Numbered from the stretch's first letter, positions 52,656-61,448 are shown. The stretch is 64,000 nucleotides of DNA from Elizabethkingia miricola (GCF_001675285.1 NZ_LSGQ01000007.1:248001-312000); one strand, 5' to 3'. The notes: a model not told the origin generated them from the letters alone. Numbers and translations: made by a program.

Positions 52656-54797
52656 ATGAAAAATAGATCAGGCATTTGGGCAGTTGTGATTCTGAGCACA
52701 TTATGTTCAATAGTACACGCACAGAATACATCGGGCAAAAATTCCGAGAAAGAAATACAAACCGTAAATCTTAACGGTAAAAAGAAGCTTGTAGAAAGGA
52801 AGATAGACCGTATGGTATTTAATGTGGAAAACTCAATTGCATCACAAGGAATGGATGGAGTAGAAGCGCTAAGAAATACACCGCTTGTAAAAGTAGATGA
52901 AACCAGCGGTATATCTATTGTTGGTAAAAGTAACGTATCAGTAATGATTAATGACAGAATTGTACAGATGTCCGGTTCTGAACTATTGAATTATTTGAAG
53001 TCGGTAAGATCCGAGAATATTGCCAAAATAGAAGTAATAACAACACCTCCGGCTAAATATGATGCCCAGGGAAATAGTGGTATCATTAATATCGTTCTGA
53101 AGAAAAATTCCAATCTGGGCTGGAGTGGAAATCTGACTACGGCATATATAAGAAAGTCACGGGATGGGTTTGTAAATAACATTGGCTTGAATTATCAGTC
53201 CGGTAAGATCAGCAGCTCACTAAAGCTAAGGCATTATGATACCAAAAAGAATTCTACAGAGCAGAATGAGATTATTGCAAATAAAGGACTGAAAAGCCTT
53301 GACAGAAGAGTAGACATGCCTAATGGTCTTGGATTGAATTATAGTCTGGATTATAAAATATCAGAAAAGTCTAATGCCGGTGTTGTATACGACTTTGGTT
53401 CCGGACATATGAACATGGATATTAATAATAGCTCAGAATATTTTACCGGAAATAAGCAGGATTCGCTTCTGACGACTTATGCTGAACATCGCCAGAAAAT
53501 TCCTACCCATACCCTGAATGTTTATTACGATCTGAAACTGGATACTCTTGGAAAAAAAATGTCGATAGGGGGAAATTATTTTTCTAATATTCCTGTGAAT
53601 AATATTGGTTTCAGAACTATTAATCATAATATCAACAAAACAGAAGATTACAGAAGCTATAGTAAAATCAATTATAGTATATGGTCCGGACAGCTTGACT
53701 TTACTTTACCTTATAAATTTGCCAATATAGAAACAGGGGCTAAAATGGCTTATTTTCAGAATACTTCAGATTTGGAGTATTTCAGAATAGCGAATGGTAA
53801 CTCTTTTTTGATGCCCGATGGAAAGAATCTTTTTGAATACAAAGAACAAAATTATGCCAGTTATTTTAGTATTGATAAGAAAATAGATGAACAGTGGTCT
53901 GTAAAAGCAGGTATACGTTACGAGTATTCTGTAATAGATGGTTTTAATCCTGTTTCAGGGGGAAGGAACAAGTATAATTATGGCAGATTTTTTCCTACAG
54001 CATATGTGGCTTATAAAGCTGATGATGAAAATACTTTTACAGCTAATTATTCAAGAAGGATCAACAGACCTTTCTTCAGAGCTATCAATCCTTACAGATG
54101 GTATATTAATCCATATTCTTTTGCGAAGGGAAATCCTTATCTGAGACCTTCTTATAATGATAATATAGAATTGGGATATTCTTACAAAAATAAATTTACG
54201 GCTACATTATATTATCAACAGATTAAAGACTCTTATTCACAGTTAGTAACTTTTAATGATGGGATTAAGATTATTGATTATGCTAATATGTTTGATCAGA
54301 CAAACTATGGAATGAATCTGGGGTATAATGATATTTTATTTAAATTCTGGGAACTAAGCGCAAGTGCTAATCTGTATTATTCCAAAAGTAACGGAATTAT
54401 TCCGGAAGTGGTAGGACAAAAAGCATTCAATATGTATTACAATATCAATAATACCTTTACCCTGAACACGCAAAAGACTATCGCTTTGTTTGCCAATTTT
54501 ACCCAACAACTTCCGGGAAGTTCCGGAAATTTCAGATCGGATGGTTATTCTTTTCTGAGCCTGGGAGCCAAGCTGTTTTTAATGGATAAAAAGTTGCAGA
54601 TCAATGCTTCGGTGGACGATGTTTTCAAAAAAGCCTTCAGCAAAGGCGAATCGATTTTTACAGATTCTGTTATGAAGTATAGAAACTATTATGATTACAG
54701 AGGGCTTAATCTTAGTGTGAGTTATACGTTTGGAAATAATAAAGTAAAAGGAGCCAGCCGCAGTGTGAAATTCGATGATAAAAGCAGGGCTAATTAA
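52656..54797 (+). CDS. Outer membrane beta-barrel family protein (TonB-receptor-like, OMP_b-brl_3)
   Basis: A 713-residue outer-membrane protein. Signal peptide MKNRSGIWAVVILSTLCSIV continuing to VHAQ, then a plug-like domain at about 60-150 (ALRNTPLVKVDETSGISIVG, KIEVITTPPAKYDAQGNSGI) and a large beta-barrel with many aromatic-ended strands, such as NYSRRINRPFFRAINPYRWY. This is the typical form of the Bacteroidota outer-membrane beta-barrel family, PF14905, related to SusC but without a SusD partner. It lacks the N-terminal carboxypeptidase-like domain often present. Ligand unknown. Five small leader-peptide genes follow from 84 bases downstream, so this receptor could import or sense one of them or their parent compounds; that is inference. 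Confidence 0.88.
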   Translation: MKNRSGIWAVVILSTLCSIVHAQNTSGKNSEKEIQTVNLNGKKKLVERKIDRMVFNVENSIASQGMDGVEALRNTPLVKVDETSGISIVGKSNVSVMINDRIVQMSGSELLNYLKSVRSENIAKIEVITTPPAKYDAQGNSGIINIVLKKNSNLGWSGNLTTAYIRKSRDGFVNNIGLNYQSGKISSSLKLRHYDTKKNSTEQNEIIANKGLKSLDRRVDMPNGLGLNYSLDYKISEKSNAGVVYDFGSGHMNMDINNSSEYFTGNKQDSLLTTYAEHRQKIPTHTLNVYYDLKLDTLGKKMSIGGNYFSNIPVNNIGFRTINHNINKTEDYRSYSKINYSIWSGQLDFTLPYKFANIETGAKMAYFQNTSDLEYFRIANGNSFLMPDGKNLFEYKEQNYASYFSIDKKIDEQWSVKAGIRYEYSVIDGFNPVSGGRNKYNYGRFFPTAYVAYKADDENTFTANYSRRINRPFFRAINPYRWYINPYSFAKGNPYLRPSYNDNIELGYSYKNKFTATLYYQQIKDSYSQLVTFNDGIKIIDYANMFDQTNYGMNLGYNDILFKFWELSASANLYYSKSNGIIPEVVGQKAFNMYYNINNTFTLNTQKTIALFANFTQQLPGSSGNFRSDGYSFLSLGAKLFLMDKKLQINASVDDVFKKAFSKGESIFTDSVMKYRNYYDYRGLNLSVSYTFGNNKVKGASRSVKFDDKSRAN

Positions 54798-54881
54798 AAA
54801 TATAAGTTAAATAAAAGTTAAAAATCTCCAGTATGTGATTTAAAAATGTAATTTAACTAACACTAAATAAATCAAAATATT

Positions 54882-55040
54882 ATGAAAAAATTACTTAAGA
54901 AAGACTTGAAAAAAGTCAATGGTGGCGGCCCGCCTTTAGGAGGAATGGCATGTGTTTATTACGATCCGTATCTGAATAAGACAGTGGAAGGTATAACAGA
55001 CAGCAATGGTGTTTGTCAATGCGTAGTATGTGAATATTAA
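54882..55040 (+). CDS. Double-glycine leader peptide 1 of 5
   Basis: A 52-residue peptide MKKLLKKDLKKVNGGGPPLG continuing to MACVYYDPYLNKTVEGITDS and ending VCQCVVCEY. The leader MKKLxxxxLKxV ends with Gly14-Gly15, the classic double-glycine cleavage site used by C39-type bacteriocin ABC exporters. The core has four cysteines. It has no similarity to known antimicrobial peptides that I can see. It is the first of five tandem genes on the same strand; the spacer to the next is 10 bases. It is too short for the ORF track and was found by reading the sequence. Confidence 0.75.
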   Translation: MKKLLKKDLKKVNGGGPPLGGMACVYYDPYLNKTVEGITDSNGVCQCVVCEY

Positions 55041-55050
55041 ATAATTTGTC

Positions 55051-55215
55051 ATGAAAAAACTTCAAAGATCACATTTAAAAACAGTAAAAGGTGGCGGGAA
55101 TGTTTGTGATGAATTTCCAAAAAAATATCAGCACGTTTCATGTAGCGAATATTTTAATATTCCACCTAAGTATTCACATTGTGTACTTGTTGATGTAGAA
55201 TGCTTTCCTGAATAA
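55051..55215 (+). CDS. Double-glycine leader peptide 2 of 5
   Basis: A 54-residue peptide, MKKLQRSHLKTVKGGGNVCD then EFPKKYQHVSCSEYFNIPPK and on to HCVLVDVECFPE. Leader and Gly14-Gly15 as in the other four; the core has four cysteines with loose spacing and two Pro-rich turns. The core differs from its neighbours, as often found in arrays of precursor peptides that share an exporter but have different products. Start ATG 55051; stop TAA 55213-55215, followed by 21 bases to the next ATG. Function unknown. Confidence 0.75.
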   Translation: MKKLQRSHLKTVKGGGNVCDEFPKKYQHVSCSEYFNIPPKYSHCVLVDVECFPE

Positions 55216-55236
55216 TCAACCCAAATCTTAATTATT

Positions 55237-55479
55237 ATGAAAAAATTAAATCGTAGCTTACTCAAGCATGTAAGTGGCGGCGGCCGTGTTGCATATGCGT
55301 TCTGTCTAATTGATCAACCTTGTCCACGTCCTCCAGGCTTAAGAAATGTAGGTTATTGTGAAGGTGATTATTGTTATTATAATACTCCAGATGGTCCTGG
55401 TAATCCAGGTGGCGGATGCAATGAGCCTACAAGATTCTGTACAGATGGAGAGGTGGGTTGTGGATGTGTTTATGTATAA
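55237..55479 (+). CDS. Double-glycine leader peptide 3 of 5, eight-cysteine type
   Basis: An 80-residue peptide, MKKLNRSLLKHVSGGGRVAY, with Gly14-Gly15-Gly16 ending the leader and a core with eight cysteines, finishing CNEPTRFCTDGEVGCGCVYV. Pro- and Gly-rich segments (PCPRPPGLRNVG, GPGNPGGGCNEP) lie between. It is paralogous to the next peptide: the leader is almost identical and the last 20 residues are similar. Eight cysteines suggest four disulfides or metal binding. The function is not known. Preceded by AATCTTAATTATTATG, a weak A/T-rich leader similar to those before the other four. Confidence 0.78.
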   Translation: MKKLNRSLLKHVSGGGRVAYAFCLIDQPCPRPPGLRNVGYCEGDYCYYNTPDGPGNPGGGCNEPTRFCTDGEVGCGCVYV

Positions 55480-55499
55480 ATCTTATAATCTAAATCATT

Positions 55500-55745
55500 A
55501 TGAAAAAACTAAATCGTAGTTTATTAAAATATATTAGCGGTGGGCAACGTATTAGTTATGCAATTTGTCTGGAAGGCTATTGTCCGCCACCTCCTGTACC
55601 AGGTAAAAAGAGCTATTGTGTTGGACGAAATTGTTATTACGAGTTGCTACCAGGGAACGGAAATGGCGGTGGTGGTGGAACTTGTAATGAACCTACAAGG
55701 ATCTGTGCAGAAGGAGAAACAGGTTGCGGATGTGTCTACTCCTAA
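55500..55745 (+). CDS. Double-glycine leader peptide 4 of 5, eight-cysteine type
   Basis: An 81-residue paralogue of the previous gene: MKKLNRSLLKYISGGQRISY, core with eight cysteines and tail CNEPTRICAEGETGCGCVYS, which matches CNEPTRFCTDGEVGCGCVYV closely. The central part has diverged and carries GNGNGGGGGTCNEPT. Conservation of the leader and the terminal cysteine block indicates a recent duplication and selection on both. A frame-shifted overlapping ORF at 55540 is spurious. The spacer to the fifth peptide is 45 bases. Confidence 0.78.
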   Translation: MKKLNRSLLKYISGGQRISYAICLEGYCPPPPVPGKKSYCVGRNCYYELLPGNGNGGGGGTCNEPTRICAEGETGCGCVYS

Positions 55746-55790
55746 CCTATTTTCCAATTTTTAAATGAAAACCAAATAAAAAATATCATT

Positions 55791-55940
55791 ATGAAAAAGT
55801 TAGAAAGAAGCTCATTAAAAGCATTAAAAGGAGGTAATCCAAGACCTTCACCAGACGGAAACTGCCCTCCGGGATGGGGATACTGTAGTAACGGGATGTG
55901 CTATAGTGCTTCACAATACTGGATGTGCAAAGATAATTAG
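55791..55940 (+). CDS. Double-glycine leader peptide 5 of 5
   Basis: A 49-residue peptide, MKKLERSSLKALKGGNPRPS with a core PDGNCPPGWGYCSNGMCYSA and a fourth cysteine in QYWMCKDN. Leader ending Gly14-Gly15 as in the other four. The spacing C-P-P-G-W-G-Y-C-S-N-G-M-C is similar to knottin-like or defensin-like loops but the identity is not established. It ends the array; the menC gene converges 48 bases downstream. Function unknown. Confidence 0.75.
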   Translation: MKKLERSSLKALKGGNPRPSPDGNCPPGWGYCSNGMCYSASQYWMCKDN

Positions 55941-55988
55941 TATTATCTTTGAAAACAGATAGTTATTAAATCAATTTTTAGAATAAGA

Positions 55989-56993
55989 TCAGTCTGCAAA
56001 CCACAGCTGGTCGCCTTCTAGTATCAGGCTGGATGGTGTATTATTCGTATATAAAGCTCCGGTGCCCAAACCTTGAGGCATCGGATTTTTTTTTGTGTAG
56101 GTATACTGTGCAATAGCATTAAGCCCGATATTGCTTTCCAGAGCCGAGGTAATCCACCAGCCAATATTTTGCTTTTCGGCTAAAGCTATCCACTCATCGG
56201 AACCAGATATTCCACCAACCAATGAAGGTTTCAGAATAATATACTGCGGCTTTATGGCTTTCAAAAGTTTTTGTTTTTCTTCCAATTCAGTAATTCCGAT
56301 AAGTTCTTCATCCAATGCTATCGGGGTAGGAGCGCTGGCACACAGTAAAGCCATTTCTTCAGGATTTCCGGCTTTTATAGGCTGCTCAATAGAATGTATA
56401 CCCAAGGCAGCTAATTCTTTCAGTACAATTTTGGCTTTTTCAATAGAAAATGCGCCGTTGGCATCTACACGAAGTTCAAGCTGATTTTTAGGGAATGTTT
56501 TGCGGAGTTCTTCCAGTACTTTTTTTTCTTCATCCCAGCTAACACCAATCTTTAGTTTTATACAATGGAATTTTTCCTGGAGTTTTAAAGCAATCTGCTC
56601 TTTCATAAAATCTACATTCCCCATCCATATTAATCCATTGATGGTAATGCTCTTTTTCCCTTTTGTAAATTCTCCCGGAAAATAAATATGACCACCATAT
56701 TTCAGATTCAGTATCGCTTGTTCGTAACCGAACCATATAGAAGGGTAGTGCAATAATTGTTGCTGCAGAAAATTGTATTCAGCATTAATATTATCACAAA
56801 GCCATTTTAGCTTTTCCTCATAATCCGGAACATCATCATAACTTAAACCCCGAAAAATTCCGCATTCCCCTGTTCCTTTCTTTTCTCCGTCAGAGATATG
56901 TAAAAAGTAAGTTTCTTTTTCGGTTAATACACCTCTGGAAGTCCCGCCGGGGCGTTTGAAAATAAGATTGTAACGCTGATATTCTGCCTGCAT
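55989..56993 (-). CDS. menC: o-Succinylbenzoate synthase (enolase superfamily)
   Basis: A 334-residue enolase-superfamily enzyme that dehydrates SHCHC to o-succinylbenzoate in menaquinone synthesis. Catalytic residues are visible: Lys146/Lys148 in CIKLKIG, Asp177 in LRVDANGAF, Glu203 in SIEQPI, Asp228 in ALDEEL and Lys255 in ILKPSLVGG, the latter with the GG that marks MenC-type proteins. L-Ala-D/L-Glu epimerase is a related possibility, but the residue set and the Flavobacteriia setting favour MenC. No other men gene is adjacent. It converges on the peptide array and is divergent from nothing nearby; fbp lies about 80 bases upstream on the same strand. Confidence 0.85.
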   Translation of the reverse strand: MQAEYQRYNLIFKRPGGTSRGVLTEKETYFLHISDGEKKGTGECGIFRGLSYDDVPDYEEKLKWLCDNINAEYNFLQQQLLHYPSIWFGYEQAILNLKYGGHIYFPGEFTKGKKSITINGLIWMGNVDFMKEQIALKLQEKFHCIKLKIGVSWDEEKKVLEELRKTFPKNQLELRVDANGAFSIEKAKIVLKELAALGIHSIEQPIKAGNPEEMALLCASAPTPIALDEELIGITELEEKQKLLKAIKPQYIILKPSLVGGISGSDEWIALAEKQNIGWWITSALESNIGLNAIAQYTYTKKNPMPQGLGTGALYTNNTPSSLILEGDQLWFAD

Positions 56994-57010
56994 GATGATA
57001 GATTAATGAA

Positions 57011-57051
57011 AACCTCAGCTTTACTCAGTTGATTCTGATAAAGCTGAGGTT
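57011..57051 (-). terminator. Terminator of fbp
   Basis: AACCTCAGCTTTA / TAAAGCTGAGGTT (57011-57023, 57039-57051), a 13-bp stem with 15-base loop. On the minus strand it follows the fbp stop and is followed by a short T-run, separating fbp from menC. Confidence 0.8.
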
Positions 57052-57074
57052 ATATGTTTAAAGAAATTAATGTC

Positions 57075-58097
57075 TTATATATTTACTTCAATAGCATTTT
57101 TCATAAACTCTTCCGCCTTTGTTACCATAGCTGCACTACCGCAGAAGAATGGTACACGCTGATGAAGCTCAGTCGGTTCTATTTCCATAATTCTTTTGAA
57201 TCCATCAGAAGCTTTTCCTCCAGCTTGTTCTGCTAAAAATGCCATTGGATTACATTCATAAAGCAAACGTAGTTTTCCCTGTGGAGATTGTGATGTTGAA
57301 GGGTAGATGTAAATGCCGCCTTTCAGCATGTTTCTGTGGAAATCGGCTACAAGCGAACCTATATAACGGGAAGTATAAGGACGGTCGTCTTCTTCTTTCT
57401 GACAATATTTAAGATAATCTTTCACACCTTGAGGGAACTTGACATAATTTCCTTCATTGATGGAATATATTTTTCCTTTTGTTGGGAACTTAATATTAGG
57501 ATGAGACAGATAATAAGTTCCTAATGAAGGATCCAATGTAAATCCGTTAACTCCGTTTCCGGTTGTATAAACAATCATAGTGGAAGATCCGTAGATAACA
57601 TAACCTGCTGCAATTTGATTAACTCCTTTTTGCAAGAAATCTTTTGGCTGAACAGGCGTTCCCGGTTCGGTTACTCTTCTGTATATAGAGAAAATAGTTC
57701 CGACAGAAACATTTACATCTATATTGGAAGAACCATCTAAAGGATCAATAAGTACCACATATTTGCTCATATGTGCATTTTCGCTGGCTTTGATTTCTAT
57801 GAAATCATCGTTTTCTTCGGATGCAATACCACAAACGACTTCACGTTGTGACAAAGAGTTGATAAAAATATCATTTGCCAGTACATCTAGTTTTTGCTGA
57901 TCTTCGCCTTGTACATTTGTATTCCCGGCATGTCCTATAATATTGGCAATTCCGGCTTTATTTACTTCACGGTTTACCATTTTAGAGGCCAGTCTTATGG
58001 CACTTAACAGACGGGACAATTCACCTGTAGAGTATCTGAAATCCTCCTGTTTTTCAATAATAAACTCTCCAAGTGTACGAAATGATTGTTCAGACAT
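57075..58097 (-). CDS. fbp: Class 1 fructose-1,6-bisphosphatase
   Basis: A 340-residue class I FBPase that removes the 1-phosphate of fructose 1,6-bisphosphate in gluconeogenesis. The metal-binding motif [17 protein letters not shown] includes Asp118 and Asp121, and Glu94/Glu95 lie in [10 protein letters not shown]. Later [19 protein letters not shown] and [16 protein letters not shown] are the sugar-phosphate-binding segments. The ATG at 58095-58097 begins [13 protein letters not shown]. Upstream, an 8-bp inverted repeat (58114-58136) lies between this gene and the divergent aspartate kinase start. Confidence 0.95.
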   Translation of the reverse strand: MSEQSFRTLGEFIIEKQEDFRYSTGELSRLLSAIRLASKMVNREVNKAGIANIIGHAGNTNVQGEDQQKLDVLANDIFINSLSQREVVCGIASEENDDFIEIKASENAHMSKYVVLIDPLDGSSNIDVNVSVGTIFSIYRRVTEPGTPVQPKDFLQKGVNQIAAGYVIYGSSTMIVYTTGNGVNGFTLDPSLGTYYLSHPNIKFPTKGKIYSINEGNYVKFPQGVKDYLKYCQKEEDDRPYTSRYIGSLVADFHRNMLKGGIYIYPSTSQSPQGKLRLLYECNPMAFLAEQAGGKASDGFKRIMEIEPTELHQRVPFFCGSAAMVTKAEEFMKNAIEVNI

Positions 58098-58177
58098 TAT
58101 ATATTGGGTTTAGATTTTTCCAAATTTCGGAAAAATATAGCACATATACATTTTTTTTATTTTTGATTGATTTTTAA

Positions 58178-58185
58178 TACTTTTG
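58178..58185 (+). promoter_or_regulatory. -7 element before the aspartate kinase gene
   Basis: TACTTTTG matches TAnnTTTG, 63 bases before the ATG at 58249. No good -33 element. Confidence 0.4.
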
Positions 58186-58248
58186 ACAAATTTTACAGCA
58201 AAAAATAAACAGAAAAATATTCAATAATTTATTAATACCTGAGAGTCA

Positions 58249-59487
58249 ATGAAAGTTTTCAAATTTGGAGGTGCTTCGGTTAAGGATGCCGAGGGTGTAA
58301 TGAATGTTGCCAGAGTTTTGAAAAACCAAGGTTTTGAGCAATGTATGCTTATCGTTTCGGCAATGGGGAAAACAACAAATGCATTAGAAGTTGTTGTGGA
58401 AAACTATTTTGCAAAGGAAGATTATAAAGCAGAAACTGCAAAGATAAAACAGAACCATATTGACATCGCCAAGGGACTTTTTAAAGAAGATCATAAAATT
58501 TATGAAGAAATTGAAGAATTTTTCTACGATATAGAATCTTTCCTCAGAAGAAATAAATCGCCTAACTATAGCTTTGTTTATGATCAGGTAGTAAGCTGTG
58601 GTGAGATGATCTCTTCTAAAATATTATCAGAGTATCTGGTACAGGAAAAACTGGCCAATACATGGTTAGATGCAAGGGATTATATCAAAACTGATGCAAG
58701 CTACAGAGAGGGTAATGTAGACTGGAAGCTTACAGAAGAAAATTTTAAGAAATTAAATTCCAATGAATCTTTTGTTACACAGGGTTTCATTGGTTCCGAT
58801 GATAATAATTTTACAGTAACACTAGGTCGTGAAGGTTCCGACTATTCAGCGGCTATTTTTGCTTATTGTCTGAATGCTGAACAAATGACGATCTGGAAAG
58901 ATGTACCTGGTGTAATGACAGGGGATCCACGTAAGTTTGAAGATGTGGAGCTGCTGGATAATATTTCATATGAGGAGGCTATAGAAATGGCTTATTACGG
59001 AGCTTCGGTTATTCACCCGAAAACTCTGCAGCCACTAAAACAAAAATCTATTCCTTTCTTCGTAAAATCATTCGTAGAAGATGATAAACCCGGAACAAAG
59101 GTTTCCGGAGATGAAAACTATCCGAGAAAGGAAAGTTACATTCTGAAAGAAAACCAGACTCTAATGACTATTGCGACACGTGACTTCTCCTTTATAGCGG
59201 AAGATCACATGAGTTATATTTTTGCAGAGCTGGCTAAATTCAAAATTAAAGTATCTTTAATTCAGAATACTGCAATCTCTCTGGCTTTATGTCTGGAAGA
59301 TAAATTTAAAAATAGTGAGAAACTGAATGTAACATTAAACGAAAAATTCGACACATCATTAATAACAGATGTTGCGCTCTTTACAATAAGAAATGCAAAC
59401 ATGAATGATGCTGAGAAATTTTACAAAGACAAAAATGTATTAATGGAGCAGCTTGCTGCTAATACATTGCAAATGGTAACGAAATAA
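58249..59487 (+). CDS. Aspartate kinase
   Basis: A 412-residue monofunctional aspartokinase that phosphorylates L-aspartate, the first step to lysine, threonine, methionine and diaminopimelate. The kinase domain starts with VFKFGGASVKDAEGV (2-16); QGFIGSDDNNFTVTLGREGS and YGASVIHPKTLQPL carry the substrate and ATP sites. A C-terminal regulatory part shows ACT-like segments. It is shorter than the bifunctional ThrA and MetL forms. The next gene, an acyltransferase, begins 6 bases after its stop, suggesting a common transcript. Confidence 0.93.
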   Translation: MKVFKFGGASVKDAEGVMNVARVLKNQGFEQCMLIVSAMGKTTNALEVVVENYFAKEDYKAETAKIKQNHIDIAKGLFKEDHKIYEEIEEFFYDIESFLRRNKSPNYSFVYDQVVSCGEMISSKILSEYLVQEKLANTWLDARDYIKTDASYREGNVDWKLTEENFKKLNSNESFVTQGFIGSDDNNFTVTLGREGSDYSAAIFAYCLNAEQMTIWKDVPGVMTGDPRKFEDVELLDNISYEEAIEMAYYGASVIHPKTLQPLKQKSIPFFVKSFVEDDKPGTKVSGDENYPRKESYILKENQTLMTIATRDFSFIAEDHMSYIFAELAKFKIKVSLIQNTAISLALCLEDKFKNSEKLNVTLNEKFDTSLITDVALFTIRNANMNDAEKFYKDKNVLMEQLAANTLQMVTK

Positions 59488-59493
59488 AAAAGA

Positions 59494-61338
59494 ATGAGCT
59501 TAGTAAGCAGGGAAGACCTTATTAAGGCCGTCGGACTGGATAAAATCGGATTTCTGAAGAAACCGGTGGCATCCACTATGATGAATATTGTCCAAATCAA
59601 TAAACTGAATAAACTATACGATAAATTAAAAGACAAGGAAGGAAAAGATTTTTTTGAATCTTATCTGAATGAACTGAATGTAAAATATCTGGTGTTTGCT
59701 GAAGATTTGGCTAAAGTACCAAAAACAGGACCTTTTATACTAGTGTCGAACCACCCGCTGGGAGCACTGGATGGAATCCTGATGACTAAGATTATTTCCG
59801 AAATCAGACCTGATTTCAAAATTATGGGGAACTTCCTGCTGTCTAAAATTCAGCCGATGAGTCCTTTTGTAATTCCTGTTAACCCTTTTGAAGGCCGTAA
59901 AGAAGCTTTCAGCAGTTTAAACGGAATGCGTGCAGCGATGAAGCATCTGGAAGAAGGTGGCTGTTTTGGTGTATTTCCTGCAGGTGAGGTTTCCAACAGA
60001 AACAACAGATACAATGAAATTTTGGATAAGGACTGGGAGTCTCCAATCCTTAAACTGATTCAGCGAATGAATGTACCGGTAATTCCGATGTACTTTCATG
60101 CTAAAAACAGCCGTATGTTCTATAATATGGCGAAAATTCATCCTGATCTGCAGACTGTAATGCTGCCGTCAGAGATGATGAATAAAAGAGAAAAACCTAT
60201 TAAAATAAGAATAGGGAAACCTATTTTGTCGAAGATACTGAAGGAGTATGATACACCCGAAGAATTGGGTGAGTTTCTGAAAAATAAGGTTTACATGATG
60301 AAATCTTATTTTGATAAGAGAAAACGTGTAACAGATTATCTGAAAATACCTAATCTAAGCAGTAAATTCCAATTGAACCAGGATGAACATGTTGTTCATA
60401 ATATTATCTCTGAAACGAGCAAAGAACATCTGGTAGACGAGATAAAGCATCTGAGGAATATTGACGGAAAGTTGCTTTTTGCTAATGGTGATTATGAAAT
60501 CTACTTTGCCAATGCCGATGAGATTCCTTTTGTAATGAGAGAGATTGGCCGACAAAGAGAACTTACCTTCCGTGATGTCGGTGAGGGAACTAATATGCCA
60601 TTTGACCTGGACGAATATGACAAACATTACCACCATTTATTCCTTTGGGATAAAGGAGAGGAAAAACTTGCGGGTGCTTACCGTATGGCACTGGGAGTTG
60701 AGGTAATGAAGAAATATGGGATAAACGGATTCTATACCAGCTCACTTTTCGATTTTGATCAGGAATTACAGCCTTTCTTCCGTAAGGTAATTGAAATGGG
60801 AAGGGCTTATGTAATGAAAGATTACCAACAAAAACCTTTACCACTTTTCTTATTATGGCGTGGTATTGTCCATGTATGTCTTAGAAATCCTGAACATAAA
60901 TTTTTGATGGGAGGTGTAAGTATCAGTAATAAATTCTCTGATTTCAGTAAAACACTGATGATAGAATTTATGCGTTCCCATTATTATGACTCTGTAGTAG
61001 CGCAATATATTCATCCTAAAAACGAGTATAAGGTAAGACTTAAAGAGCGTGATAAGCTAATGTTCTTTGAGGGTCTGGATAATGACCTGAACAAGTTCGA
61101 TAAGCTTATGGACGATTTTGAACCGGAAATGCGTATGCCTGTATTAATCAAGAAATACATCAAGCAGAATGCGAAGGTTATATCTTTCAATGTAGACCCT
61201 AACTTCAATGATGCTATAGATGGGCTAATGTATATCCGAATCAGCGATCTTCCGGAAAGCACGATTAAGCCTGTTTTGGAGGAAATGAGTGAATATTATA
61301 AAAATTTGGGAGAAAAAAAATGTACTGATAATCAGTAA
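59494..61338 (+). CDS. olsF: Two-domain acyltransferase, OlsF-like (ornithine lipid synthesis)
   Basis: A 614-residue protein with an N-terminal PlsC acyltransferase domain (about 70-260: VSNHPLGALDG at 85-94 with His87 and Asp93, and FPAGEVS at 161-167) and a C-terminal GNAT/OlsB-like domain (about 360-560, with EEKLAGAYRMALG). This fusion matches the Serratia and Flavobacterium OlsF, in which the GNAT half forms lyso-ornithine lipid and the PlsC half completes ornithine lipid. The acyltransferase motif here has five residues between His and Asp, not four, as is common in the OlsF/hemolysin group. It is translated soon after aspartate kinase. Ornithine lipid formation is inferred, not shown. 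Confidence 0.78.
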   Translation: MSLVSREDLIKAVGLDKIGFLKKPVASTMMNIVQINKLNKLYDKLKDKEGKDFFESYLNELNVKYLVFAEDLAKVPKTGPFILVSNHPLGALDGILMTKIISEIRPDFKIMGNFLLSKIQPMSPFVIPVNPFEGRKEAFSSLNGMRAAMKHLEEGGCFGVFPAGEVSNRNNRYNEILDKDWESPILKLIQRMNVPVIPMYFHAKNSRMFYNMAKIHPDLQTVMLPSEMMNKREKPIKIRIGKPILSKILKEYDTPEELGEFLKNKVYMMKSYFDKRKRVTDYLKIPNLSSKFQLNQDEHVVHNIISETSKEHLVDEIKHLRNIDGKLLFANGDYEIYFANADEIPFVMREIGRQRELTFRDVGEGTNMPFDLDEYDKHYHHLFLWDKGEEKLAGAYRMALGVEVMKKYGINGFYTSSLFDFDQELQPFFRKVIEMGRAYVMKDYQQKPLPLFLLWRGIVHVCLRNPEHKFLMGGVSISNKFSDFSKTLMIEFMRSHYYDSVVAQYIHPKNEYKVRLKERDKLMFFEGLDNDLNKFDKLMDDFEPEMRMPVLIKKYIKQNAKVISFNVDPNFNDAIDGLMYIRISDLPESTIKPVLEEMSEYYKNLGEKKCTDNQ

Positions 61339-61374
61339 TGTCATACATCTCTTCAAAAAAAGTAATAAAAAAAC

Positions 61375-61405
61375 TTGCATGGTATATATAATGTATGTAC
61401 TTTTG
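61375..61405 (+). promoter_or_regulatory. Promoter of tRNA-Phe copy 1
   Basis: TTG (61375-61377), 20 bases, then TACTTTTG (61398-61405): a complete Bacteroidota promoter 43 bases before the tRNA. Confidence 0.8.
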
Positions 61406-61448
61406 CAACACTAAAAAACAACGATATAATCGGGGTTTTAAAGTGAAT

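Noticed and set aside
55540-55764. A 74-residue plus-strand ORF inside the peptide array
   Set aside because: Frame-shifted overlap of peptide 4; lacks the leader and the Gly-Gly motif.
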